DNA from: Rhizobium indicum
GTDB lineage: Bacteria > Pseudomonadota > Alphaproteobacteria > Rhizobiales > Rhizobiaceae
Direction of reading: 5' to 3'
Assembly (NCBI RefSeq): GCF_005862305.2
Contig: NZ_CP054021.1
Location: 2,046,001-2,110,000 of the forward strand
Length of the DNA stretch: 64,000 nucleotides
The notes under the pieces are model-generated. The model searched no databases and was not told the DNA's origin. It saw only the letters and a list, made by a program, of their open reading frames with translations. Shown piece after piece: positions 28,229 through 35,371 of this stretch. How positions within the stretch are numbered: the stretch's first letter is position 1; each line of letters begins with the position of its first letter. The translations under genes were made by a program, and so were the position numbers.

Positions 28229-28786
28229 ATGAGAAAGCTTGTTGTCTGGAACCTGATGACGCTCGATGGTTATTTCGAAGGCACGAAGCCATGGGATATC
28301 GACTTCCACAATCTCGCCTGGGGGCCTGAATTGCAGCGCTATGCCGAACAGTTCGGCAGGGAAAGCGATCTGCTGGTCTTCGGCCGCAAGACCTATGAGG
28401 GCATGGCCTCCTACTGGCCGACCGCCGAGGGCGAAGGTGAGATCAAAGCCTATATGAACGGCATCGCCAAGATCGCCGTGTCGCGGACGATGGGCGAGCC
28501 CGGCTGGCACAATGCGCGCGTCGTCAGCGATCCGATCCCCGAATTGACGCGGCTGAAGCAGGAGGACGGCAAGACGATCTTGATCTTCGGCAGTGCCGAG
28601 CTTGCCGACAGTCTGCTAAAAGCCGGCCTTATCGACGAAATCAGGGTTTGCCTGGTGCCGGTGATCCTCGGCGGCGGCAATCCGCTTTTCAAACCGGCAG
28701 AGAGCCAGGTGCCGCTAAAGCTCATCGAATCCTCGACGACGGAAGGCGGCGCGATGATCCTGCGCTACGAACCCGTCAAGGCGTAG
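28229..28786 (+). CDS. Dihydrofolate reductase-family (RibD C-terminal type) protein
   Basis: A 185-residue protein of the RibD C-terminal fold: MRKLVVWNLMTLDGYFEG at the start, LLVFGRKTYEGMASYWP, ILIFGSAELADSLLKAGLIDEIRVCLVPVILGGGNPLFK. The pattern LDGYF...FGRKTYE...GSAELADSLL is diagnostic for the family, which includes many uncharacterised NADPH-dependent reductases. The ATG at 28229 is 6 bases after AAGGAGG; an ATG 6 bases earlier overlaps that ribosome binding site and is less likely. Confidence 0.85.
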   Translation: MRKLVVWNLMTLDGYFEGTKPWDIDFHNLAWGPELQRYAEQFGRESDLLVFGRKTYEGMASYWPTAEGEGEIKAYMNGIAKIAVSRTMGEPGWHNARVVSDPIPELTRLKQEDGKTILIFGSAELADSLLKAGLIDEIRVCLVPVILGGGNPLFKPAESQVPLKLIESSTTEGGAMILRYEPVKA

Positions 28787-28870
28787 TGGATGGGATGCCG
28801 TCCCGATGGTCAGGCCAGGGTATCGATCCCTGGCCGCACAAGGAGGCAGCCGGGGAAGTTCGCATTCGAC

Positions 28871-28886
28871 TAAAAACCGGTTTTTA
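28871..28886. promoter_or_regulatory. Perfect 16-bp palindrome upstream of the transglycosylase gene
   Basis: TAAAAACCGGTTTTTA at 28871-28886 is self-complementary, 43 bases before the start codon at 28930. It could be an operator overlapping the promoter. No T-run follows it. Confidence 0.5.
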
Positions 28887-28905
28887 ACATTTACGAGTTA
28901 GTAAT

Positions 28906-28921
28906 CTCTCGGAAACGAGAG
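28906..28921 (+). promoter_or_regulatory. GAAA-tetraloop hairpin covering the ribosome binding site
   Basis: CTCTCG (28906-28911), GAAA, CGAGAG (28916-28921). The 3' arm contains the GAGAG part of the ribosome binding site for the ATG at 28930, so folding would hide it. GNRA-type loops make such hairpins stable. It may act as a thermosensor or translation brake; inference. Confidence 0.5.
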
Positions 28922-28929
28922 GTTTTGTC

Positions 28930-29511
28930 ATGCGTACTCGTATCGTTCTGACGGCCGTAGGTCTCGCGCTGCTTGCCGGCTGCGCGACGGCGCCGAAGCA
29001 GACGAGGAACATCTGTGCCGTCTTCGACGAGCGCGACGGGCTCTTCTCCAGCTGGCAGAGCGCCGCCGAACGAACGGAGAAGAAATACGGCGTGCCCGTG
29101 CCGATCCTGATGGCGACGATGTATACCGAATCCGGCTTCCAGCCCTATGCGCGGCCGCCGCGCACCAAGCTGTTCGGCTTCATTCCCTGGACCCGTCCGT
29201 CGACAGCCTACGGCTATTCGCAGGCACTCGACGGGACCTGGGATCACTACCAGTCGCAGACAGGGAACTGGACCGCGCGGCGGGCGAACTTCGCCGACGC
29301 GATCGATTTCATCGGCTGGTATCACTACCAGAACAGCGTGGAGACCGGCATTCCGCTGAACGATGCCTATAATCTCTATCTTGCCTATTATTCCGGGCCG
29401 ACGGGGTACAAACGCGGCGACTGGCGCTCGAACGGGCAATTGCAGCAGACGGCGCAGAAGTTTGCGCGGATGGCAGGGACGTATCAGCGGCAGCTGCAGG
29501 AGTGCGATTAA
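28930..29511 (+). CDS. Transglycosylase SLT-domain lipoprotein
   Basis: A 193-residue lipoprotein with a lipobox (LALLAGC, Cys at about residue 18), so probably anchored in the outer membrane. The catalytic glutamate lies in ATMYTESGFQP, and the lytic transglycosylase core continues through STAYGYSQALDGTWDHYQ and YNLYLAYYSGPTGYKRGDW. It cleaves the peptidoglycan glycan strand between MurNAc and GlcNAc. It is monocistronic; a MITE-like repeat follows it. Confidence 0.88.
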   Translation: MRTRIVLTAVGLALLAGCATAPKQTRNICAVFDERDGLFSSWQSAAERTEKKYGVPVPILMATMYTESGFQPYARPPRTKLFGFIPWTRPSTAYGYSQALDGTWDHYQSQTGNWTARRANFADAIDFIGWYHYQNSVETGIPLNDAYNLYLAYYSGPTGYKRGDWRSNGQLQQTAQKFARMAGTYQRQLQECD

Positions 29512-29538
29512 GGGTATTGAAGGGCGTGCCGTGTGGTA

Positions 29539-29710
29539 CCCCCTCTGCCCTGCCGGGCATCTCCCCCACAGGTGGGGAGATTGGCTGGGCTCACTGGCTT
29601 CCCCAAACAACTAGCGTCACAGCCCGGTGAAACCTTGGAGGGACGCGAAGGTTTGGCCACTTGTGATCTCCCCACCTGTGGGGGAGATGCCCGGCAGGGC
29701 AGAGGGGGGG
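29539..29710. repeat. MITE-like element with long terminal inverted repeats, copy 2 (inverted)
   Basis: Second copy of the element at 13231-13397, in the opposite orientation: CCCCCTCTGCCCTGCCGGGC at the left and the complementary CCCGGCAGGGCAGAGGGGG at the right. The interior (TTCCCCAAACAACT) matches copy 1 when reverse-complemented. It lies between the convergent transglycosylase and pdeM genes and may supply bidirectional stem-loops at their 3' ends. Confidence 0.85.
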
Positions 29711-29743
29711 CGGACACGGCACGCCGTCCAAATATGAAGGGCG

Positions 29744-30481
29744 CTATCCCCACAAATTCCCATATCTGACAGAATAAATCCGGTCCTTGCCGAGCAGATG
29801 CGCCACCAGCAAAGCCTTGTCGAACAGACCCTTCATCGCCTGATGGCCGAGATCCAGACCGCCGCTCATGACACCGAAGGCCGGCATCAGCAGGCGGGCG
29901 CCGTCGGTGGCAAAGCACGGGCGGCGGACGGATTTCTCGCGGCGGCGCACGGTCGCCGACGGGTGCAGGTGGCCGGCGATTTCGCCGCTCTGCAAGCCGT
30001 TCTTCGGCTCATGCCGGAAGGTCAGGCCAGCATAATGCATCTCGTCAGCAGATGTGCCCGGCAGATCGACGATGCCATCCGGATCATGGTTGCCATTGAT
30101 CCAGATCCATTCGCGGCCGCGCGCCATCTCAACGATCAGGGCACGAAAATTCTCCGGCAGATGCTTCGAACCGATACGGTCGTGGAAATTGTCGCCGAGC
30201 GAGATGACGAGCTTCGGGTCATAACGCGAGATGACGGCGGCAAGCACGGTCAGCGTCGCCAGCGTATCGTAAGGCGGCAGCATCATGCCGCGGCGCGCAA
30301 AGGCTGCGCCCTTCTCCAGATGCAGGTCGGAGACGACGAGCAGGCCGGCATCGGGCAGATAGAGGGCGCCGAGCGGATCGCAGACGGCGGCAATGCCATG
30401 GACCGACGTCTCGATGCCCGGCATCGCGGCAAGTCCCGATATGTCGCGCGCCAGCGCCAGGCGGTTCATCACGGTCGTCAT
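29744..30481 (-). CDS. pdeM: Ligase-associated DNA damage response endonuclease PdeM
   Basis: A 245-residue metallophosphoesterase. Metal-binding motifs: VVSDLHLEKGAAF (DxH), SLGDNFHDR (GDxxD-like), INGNHDPDG (GNHD) and AGHLHP (GHxH-like). PdeM acts with a DEXH helicase, an exonuclease and an ATP-dependent ligase in DNA repair; here only the helicase is adjacent. It follows the helicase gene by 77 bases, which are five degenerate copies of a 16-17 base unit. The start is uncertain: AGGA lies directly against the ATG at 30481, so the internal ATG at 30469 or GTG at 30472 may be used. Confidence 0.85.
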   Translation of the reverse strand: MTTVMNRLALARDISGLAAMPGIETSVHGIAAVCDPLGALYLPDAGLLVVSDLHLEKGAAFARRGMMLPPYDTLATLTVLAAVISRYDPKLVISLGDNFHDRIGSKHLPENFRALIVEMARGREWIWINGNHDPDGIVDLPGTSADEMHYAGLTFRHEPKNGLQSGEIAGHLHPSATVRRREKSVRRPCFATDGARLLMPAFGVMSGGLDLGHQAMKGLFDKALLVAHLLGKDRIYSVRYGNLWG

Positions 30482-30563
30482 TCCTAAATCGTCGTCGAGC
30501 CTAAACCGTCGTCAGGCCTAAATCGTCGCGCCCTAATTCTCATCAGGCCCGATTCTCGTCAAG
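30482..30563. repeat. Degenerate 16-17 base tandem repeat between helicase and pdeM
   Basis: About five units of the form CCTAAATCGTCGTCGAG, CCTAAACCGTCGTCAGG, CCTAAATCGTCGCGC, CCTAATTCTCATCAGG and CCCGATTCTCGTCAAG on the plus strand. Read on the minus strand, each has a TGA-like or GAC start and a TTTAGG/TTAGGG end; one end-unit includes the helicase stop and the other supplies the AGGA near the pdeM start. Confidence 0.75.
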
Positions 30564-33069
30564 CGAGCGCTTCGGCGATCAGATCGTCCGCCGCTTCGGC
30601 CAGGAGTGCGTCATGGGCCTCGCCCGGCACCGCCTCGCGTCCGATTTCCAGCATCACCGGTACGGCGAGCGGGGAAATATGATCGAGAGCGCGGTGGGTG
30701 ATGTGGCCCCTGATTCGTCTCAGCATATCGCCAAGACGGCCAATATCCAAAAGCCCCGTTGCCGCATCCTGCCGCGTCGCCTGCAAGAGGATGTGATCCG
30801 GTTCGTGGCTGCGCAGCACGTCGTAGATCAGGTCGGCGGAGACGGTGATCTGGCGGCCGCTCTTTTCCTTGCCCGGATGGCGGCGCTCGATCAAGCCTGC
30901 AATCACGGCGCAATTGCGGAAGGTGCGCTTCAACAGGAAGGATTCGTCCAGCCAGGCTTCGAGATCGTCGCCGAGCATGTCCTCGTCGAAGAGGTCGGAA
31001 AGGCTGAGCCGGCCATTGCCGATCATCAGCCCCATATCCTCGAGGCCCCAGATGGCCAGCGAATAATCGGTGGCGACGAAACCGAGGGGCTTGGCGCCTA
31101 TCCGCTCCAGCCGGCGGGTCAGCAGCATGCCGAGCGTCTGGTGGGCGAGACGGCCTTCGAAGGGATAGGCGACCATATAGGCGCGGCTGCCGCGCGGGAA
31201 GGTTTCGATCAGGAACTCGTCGCGCTTCGGCAGCATCGACTTGTCGTTCTGCAGCGACAGCCAGTCGCGCACCTGATCCGGCAGGCGGCGCCAGCGATCG
31301 GGATCGGCAATCATCGCCCGCACCTGCTCGGCGAGATAGGTCGACAGCGGAAACTTGCCGCCATTATAGGAGGGGATCTTCGGATCGAGCGAAAAGGCCT
31401 GCGACGCCAAGCATTCGTTCTCGCGGATGCCCTCGAAACGCAGCACCTTGCCGGAGAAGACGAAGGTATCGCCCGGCGACAATTGCTCGAGGAAATATTC
31501 CTCGACCTTCCCCAACGTAGCGCCGCCGCGGCCGATCCTGCCGCCCTCGCCGCGCTTGACCATGCGGATATTCAGCATCGGGCTTTCGACGATGGTGCCG
31601 AGGTTGAGGCGGTATTGCTGGGCGACTGCAGGATTGGAGACGCGCCAACGGCCTTCCTTGGTCTTGCGGATGCGGGCGTAGCGCTCATAGGTCCGCAGCG
31701 CATAACCGCCGGTCGCGACGAAATCGACGATGCGCTCGAAGGTCTCCCAGCTCAGATCGGCATAGGGCGAGGCGCTGATGATTTCATCGTAGAGTTCCAG
31801 CATGTCGAAAGGCTCGGCGCAGGCCATGCCGAGCACGTGCTGGGCGAGCACGTCGAGCGCGCCGCGGCCGACGGGCGGGGTATCCTGCGCGCCGATATAA
31901 TTGGCGTCGAGGGCTGCCTGGCACTCCATGACCTCGAAGCGGTTGGCGGGCACGAGGATCGCCTTCGAGGGCTCGTCCATGCGGTGGTTGGCACGACCGA
32001 TGCGCTGGGCAAGACGCGAGGCACCCTTCGGCGCGCCGACATGGATGACGAGATCGACATCGCCCCAGTCGATGCCGAGATCGAGGGTGGAGGTGGCAAC
32101 GACGGCGCGCAGCCGGTTTTCGGCCATCGCCGCCTCGACCTTCCGGCGCTGGGCGACATCGAGCGAGCCGTGATGGAGCGCGATCGGCAGGTTGTCGTCA
32201 TTGATCGTCCAGAGCGCCTGGAATAGCATTTCCGCCTGGCTGCGGGTGTTGACGAAGAGCAGCGTCGTGCGATGTTCGACGAGCTTGTTGTAGACATCGG
32301 GAATGGCATACCGGGCGGAATGGCCGGCCCAGGGAATGCGCTCTTCGGTCGACAGGATCGAGATATCGGGCTTGGCGCCGCCTTCGACGACGACGAGGCC
32401 GGCATGATGTTCGCTACCCTCTTCCTGGCCGACCAGCCATTTCTGCAGATCCATCGGCTCGGCGACGGTTGCCGACAGGCCGATCGTCTGGAGACCGGGG
32501 GCAAGGCGGCGCAGGCGGGCAAGGCCGAGCGAGAGCATATGGCCGCGCTTGGAGGTGACGAGCGAATGCAGCTCGTCGAGGACGATATATTTCAGGTCCT
32601 TGAAGAAGCGCTCGGCCTCCCGGTTCGCCAGCAGCAGGGCGACCTGTTCCGGCGTCGTCAGCAGAATATCCGGCGGGTTGAGCTTCTGGCGCTGGCGCTT
32701 AGCGTTCGGCGTATCGCCGGTGCGGTTCTCGACGTTGACCGGCAGGCCCATCTCCTCGACCGGCTTCATCAGGTTGCGCTCGATATCGATAGCAAGCGCC
32801 TTCAGCGGCGAGACGTAGAGCGTGTGGATGCCGGTGAAGGCGGAGCCGGGCGGGATCCGGCCGCGGCGGGTGAGATCGGTGAGCGAGGGCAGGAAACCGG
32901 CGAGCGTCTTGCCGGCACCGGTCGGCGCAATCAGCAGCGTGCTTTCGCCGGCCTCGGCGCGGGCAAGCAGTTCCAGCTGATGGGCGCGCGGTCGCCAGCC
33001 CTTTTCCGCAAACCAGCGGGTAAAGGCGGCAGGAAGCAGGGTACGGGCTTCGGAATCGATCTGGTCCAC
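30559..33069 (-). CDS. Ligase-associated DNA damage response DEXH-box helicase
   Basis: An 836-residue superfamily 2 helicase, Lhr-related. Walker A is [16 protein letters not shown], the Walker B/DEXH box VLDELHSLV, motif III ATVAEP, and helicase C-terminal motifs HHGSLDVAQRRKVE and VATSTLDLGIDWGDVDLVIH...RIGRANHRM. A long C-terminal region of the Lhr/DEAD-assoc type follows. It starts with GTG at 33069. Together with PdeM it forms part of the ligase-associated repair set; the exonuclease and ligase are not in the window. Confidence 0.9.
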   Translation of the reverse strand: MDQIDSEARTLLPAAFTRWFAEKGWRPRAHQLELLARAEAGESTLLIAPTGAGKTLAGFLPSLTDLTRRGRIPPGSAFTGIHTLYVSPLKALAIDIERNLMKPVEEMGLPVNVENRTGDTPNAKRQRQKLNPPDILLTTPEQVALLLANREAERFFKDLKYIVLDELHSLVTSKRGHMLSLGLARLRRLAPGLQTIGLSATVAEPMDLQKWLVGQEEGSEHHAGLVVVEGGAKPDISILSTEERIPWAGHSARYAIPDVYNKLVEHRTTLLFVNTRSQAEMLFQALWTINDDNLPIALHHGSLDVAQRRKVEAAMAENRLRAVVATSTLDLGIDWGDVDLVIHVGAPKGASRLAQRIGRANHRMDEPSKAILVPANRFEVMECQAALDANYIGAQDTPPVGRGALDVLAQHVLGMACAEPFDMLELYDEIISASPYADLSWETFERIVDFVATGGYALRTYERYARIRKTKEGRWRVSNPAVAQQYRLNLGTIVESPMLNIRMVKRGEGGRIGRGGATLGKVEEYFLEQLSPGDTFVFSGKVLRFEGIRENECLASQAFSLDPKIPSYNGGKFPLSTYLAEQVRAMIADPDRWRRLPDQVRDWLSLQNDKSMLPKRDEFLIETFPRGSRAYMVAYPFEGRLAHQTLGMLLTRRLERIGAKPLGFVATDYSLAIWGLEDMGLMIGNGRLSLSDLFDEDMLGDDLEAWLDESFLLKRTFRNCAVIAGLIERRHPGKEKSGRQITVSADLIYDVLRSHEPDHILLQATRQDAATGLLDIGRLGDMLRRIRGHITHRALDHISPLAVPVMLEIGREAVPGEAHDALLAEAADDLIAEALA

Positions 33070-33111
33070 GCCCTGAAACTAGTGAAACGCCGGGGAAAGA
33101 GAAGAGCGGCC

Positions 33112-33218
33112 AAAGCATGTCGCGCAAAAGTGTGCCGCGGTTTTGCGATAACGACATACGTAAAAACAAAGACCTAAAGCGCGAGGAGCGAATCTGAAAG
33201 ATCGCGACGCGCTTTAGC
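33112..33218. repeat. RIME-like two-palindrome repeat, copy 3
   Basis: The two-module form: first GCATGTCGCGCAAAA ... TTTTGCG ... CGACAT; then the second palindrome AAAGCGCGAGGAGC ... GCGACGCGCTTT with GAATC at its apex (33190-33194). It reads as the reverse complement of the copy at 58729-58827. It ends 3 bases from the stop codon of the YitT gene. Confidence 0.85.
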
Positions 33219-33221
33219 AAT

Positions 33222-33854
33222 TCACATGGCGATATAGCGGTCCTTGCGGTGGTTGATGGCAATCGTGAGGTTGAGAACGATCGCACCGAGCACGGAGCAG
33301 GCGATGATGAAGGGGCTGGCGACGAAGAAGGAGAGCGCCAGGATGATGCCGTCGAAGCCGAGCTGGACGAAGCCGGCGCGCCAGCCGAAGCGATCCTGGA
33401 TATAGAGGGCAAGAATGCCAATGCCGCCGAGGCTGGCGCGGTGGCGGAAGAGCGCCAGCATGCCGGCGCCGATGACGAGGCCGCCGAAGAGCGCACCGGC
33501 GATGGGATCGACATGCGCCATGCTGATGAAGCCCGACACGAATTCGGACAGGACCGACGTCAGCGCGATGGCGGCGAAGGTCTTGATGGTAAAAGCGGCG
33601 CCCAAGCGGCGGAAGGCGAGATAATAGAAGGGCAAGTTCACGACAAAGAAGCAGAGGCCGAAGCTGAAGCCCGTCGCATAATGGGCGAGGAAGGCAAGGC
33701 CCGCCGTGCCGCCGGCAAGCAGCCCGGCGCCGGAGAGAAGCGTTACGCCGAGCACGGCGAGCATGCTGCCGGCGACGATGCCCTGGGCGTCGTCGAAGAG
33801 CGAATGACGGTCGGCGCTGGAATTCAGAAGGCCTGCGAAGGCGTTGGATGCCAT
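33222..33854 (-). CDS. YitT family membrane protein, paralogue 1
   Basis: A 210-residue integral membrane protein with about five or six hydrophobic segments. The duplicated cores AGSMLAVLGVTLLSGAGLLAGGTAGLAFL and LGGIGILALYIQDRFGWRAGF carry the YitT_membrane signature. Start at 33854. Its function is unknown. The gene 1.5 kb further on (35362-35997) is a clear paralogue, sharing for example RHRASLGG, AFTIKTF and HR(K/A)DRYIA near the C-terminus. It is divergent from the Rrf2 gene, whose promoter region it shares. Confidence 0.85.
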   Translation of the reverse strand: MASNAFAGLLNSSADRHSLFDDAQGIVAGSMLAVLGVTLLSGAGLLAGGTAGLAFLAHYATGFSFGLCFFVVNLPFYYLAFRRLGAAFTIKTFAAIALTSVLSEFVSGFISMAHVDPIAGALFGGLVIGAGMLALFRHRASLGGIGILALYIQDRFGWRAGFVQLGFDGIILALSFFVASPFIIACSVLGAIVLNLTIAINHRKDRYIAM

Positions 33855-33930
33855 GTTGTTCCCCTGTCGGCTTTTCCGTCTTCTATCCGGGGTCAGGATA
33901 AAGGCAAGTGGCAAGCAACGAGGACACCTC

Positions 33931-33969
33931 TTGACAGCTGGCATAATCGTGGATATTTTTTATCCACGA
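33931..33969 (+). promoter_or_regulatory. Rrf2 autoregulatory promoter with perfect palindrome
   Basis: TTGACA (33931-33936), a 17-base spacer, and TATTTT at 33954-33959 make a sigma-70-like promoter. A perfect inverted repeat TCGTGGATA (33947-33955), TTTTT, TATCCACGA (33961-33969) covers the -10 element, so a bound dimer would block transcription. The region is shared with the divergent YitT gene. Confidence 0.75.
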
Positions 33970-33987
33970 ATTGAGGAGGCCAGATGC

Positions 33988-34488
33988 ATGAAGATGGGCG
34001 ATGGGGTCGAGCAGGCCATTCACAGCGTTGCGATGCTTTCCGGCCTCTCCGAAGGCGGCGTGCTTTCGGCGGCCGCGCTGGCGGAATTCCACGGCGTTTC
34101 GACAAGCTATCTGCTGAAGCATCTGCAGGCGCTGTCGGGCGCCGGCATCCTCGATACCGTACCGGGGCCGAAGGGCGGATATCGGCTGGCAAAAGCACCG
34201 AAGGAGATTTCGCTGCTCGACATCGTGCTCGCGGTCGAGGGGTCTGCACCGGCGTTCCGCTGCGCCGAAATCCGCCAGCGCGGACCGAACCCGGTCTCCG
34301 ATCGCTTGTTCGCCCAGCCCTGCACCATCAACGCGGCGATGCTGAAAGCCGAACGGGTCTATCGCGCCGAACTCGCCAAGACGAGCCTGGCCGATATCGG
34401 CATCGAACTTGCCGCCGTCGACGACGGATCGATCGCAGCCAGAGGCTGCGCCTTCCTTGAAATCCATGAACGCAAGACGGCTCGTTGA
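33988..34488 (+). CDS. Rrf2 family transcriptional regulator
   Basis: A 166-residue winged-helix regulator: LSAAALAEFHGVSTSYLLKHLQALSGAGIL followed by the wing VPGPKGGYRLAKAPKEIS, the Rrf2 signature. Cysteines occur in FRCAEIRQRG, FAQPCTINA and RGCAFLE, but not in the C-x5-C-x7-C spacing of IscR/NsrR iron-sulfur proteins, so it may respond to thiol oxidation or another signal. Its own promoter carries a perfect palindrome over the -10 box. It is followed after 22 bases by the AhpD-like gene, probably co-transcribed and controlled by it. Confidence 0.85.
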   Translation: MKMGDGVEQAIHSVAMLSGLSEGGVLSAAALAEFHGVSTSYLLKHLQALSGAGILDTVPGPKGGYRLAKAPKEISLLDIVLAVEGSAPAFRCAEIRQRGPNPVSDRLFAQPCTINAAMLKAERVYRAELAKTSLADIGIELAAVDDGSIAARGCAFLEIHERKTAR

Positions 34489-34510
34489 GCCATAACAAAG
34501 GAGAAAGAGC

Positions 34511-34972
34511 ATGCAACCACGTTTCAACTTCGCCAAAGCAGCCCCCGATGCCTACAAGGCAGTCGCCGCGCTCGAGCAATATGTCCAGTCCTCCGGGCTG
34601 GAGCGCCGCTTCATCCACCTGATCAAGCTGCGCGCTTCACAGATCAACGGCTGCGCCTATTGCGTCGACATGCATGTGAAGGAAGCCCGCCATGATGGGC
34701 TCTCCGAACAATGGATCAACCTGATGTGCGTCTGGCGGGAATCGCCGGTCTATGACGCCCGCGAACGGGCGCTGCTCGGCTGGGTGGATTCAGTGACCAA
34801 TATCGCCAAAACAGGCGCGCCTGATGCCGACTACGAGACGCTGAAGGCCCATTTTTCCGAAGAAGAAATGACGAAGATCACGGTGGCGATCGGCGCCATC
34901 AACATCTGGAACCGGCTTGCCGTCGGCTTTCGCTCACAGCATCCGCTCGATGCGGCGCAGAAGGCAGCGTGA
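34511..34972 (+). CDS. Carboxymuconolactone decarboxylase family (AhpD-like) protein
   Basis: A 153-residue all-helical protein with the redox CxxC motif in INGCAYCVDMHVKEARHDG, spaced as in AhpD-type alkylhydroperoxidases. The region ERALLGWVDSVTNIAKTGAPD and the C-terminal NIWNRLAVGFRSQHPLDAA are typical of the family. It follows an Rrf2 regulator by 22 bases after a GGAGAAAG ribosome binding site. Role: probably peroxide or thiol-redox detoxification. Confidence 0.85.
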   Translation: MQPRFNFAKAAPDAYKAVAALEQYVQSSGLERRFIHLIKLRASQINGCAYCVDMHVKEARHDGLSEQWINLMCVWRESPVYDARERALLGWVDSVTNIAKTGAPDADYETLKAHFSEEEMTKITVAIGAINIWNRLAVGFRSQHPLDAAQKAA

Positions 34973-35040
34973 TCGAAATCTGCCTACAGGAATTCATCCT
35001 GGCAACCGACCCGAAAATCTCGGGTCGGTCGAATATCGGG

Positions 35041-35208
35041 TCACTCGTGATCCCTGGTGGCCCGTACGGCAACGGCGTCAAACCGATTGCCCGAGAGGTC
35101 GATGCTGTTGAATAGGTCGCGGACGACTTTCGCAATTTCTTCTGCGGAAGTGCCCTTGGCGTATTCTTCCTGCATACGGCGTCTGACAAGTTTTTCCAAA
35201 TCTGACAT
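35041..35208 (-). CDS. Small conserved-looking protein of unknown function (55 residues)
   Basis: A short frame below usual length cut-offs. ATG at 35208 follows GAGGTGAACT, a good ribosome binding site, and runs 55 codons to TGA at 35041: MSDLEKLVRRRMQEEYAKG at the start, then a helix (TSAEEIAKVVRDLFNSIDLSG) and a charged tail ending ATRDHE. No membrane segment or known domain. It is convergent with the AhpD-like gene (69 bases apart). Its acidic/basic amphipathic start suggests a small helical regulator or a toxin/antitoxin-like protein, but this is only a guess. Confidence 0.6.
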   Translation of the reverse strand: MSDLEKLVRRRMQEEYAKGTSAEEIAKVVRDLFNSIDLSGNRFDAVAVRATRDHE

Positions 35209-35304
35209 AGTTCACCTCATCAAATCCGGCGCGAGAAGAGTTTGGCGCCGCGACCGATCACAGGCAAGTTACGTTTTATTTAGAATGGCTTACCGATTGG
35301 TAAT

Positions 35305-35371
35305 GTTAGAGCATGTCGCGCAAAAGTGTGCGGCGGTTTTGCGATAACGACATGCTTAAAACTAAAGCGCG
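35305..35371. repeat. RIME-like repeat, copy 4, overlapping a stop codon
   Basis: The GCATGTCGCGCAAAA / TTTTGCG...CGACATGC palindrome (about 35309-35354) followed by a shortened second module CTAAAGCGCG. The last codons of the YitT paralogue 2 (GCG CTT TAG on the minus strand) are the end of this module, so the repeat supplies the stop codon. Confidence 0.8.

Noticed and set aside
30482..30563. The 16-17 base units as a CRISPR array
   Set aside because: Units are contiguous with no spacers, are degenerate and only about five in number; there are no cas genes.
33947..33969. The palindrome before the Rrf2 gene as a terminator
   Set aside because: The T residues are in the loop rather than after the stem, and it overlaps a promoter -10 element, so an operator is more likely.
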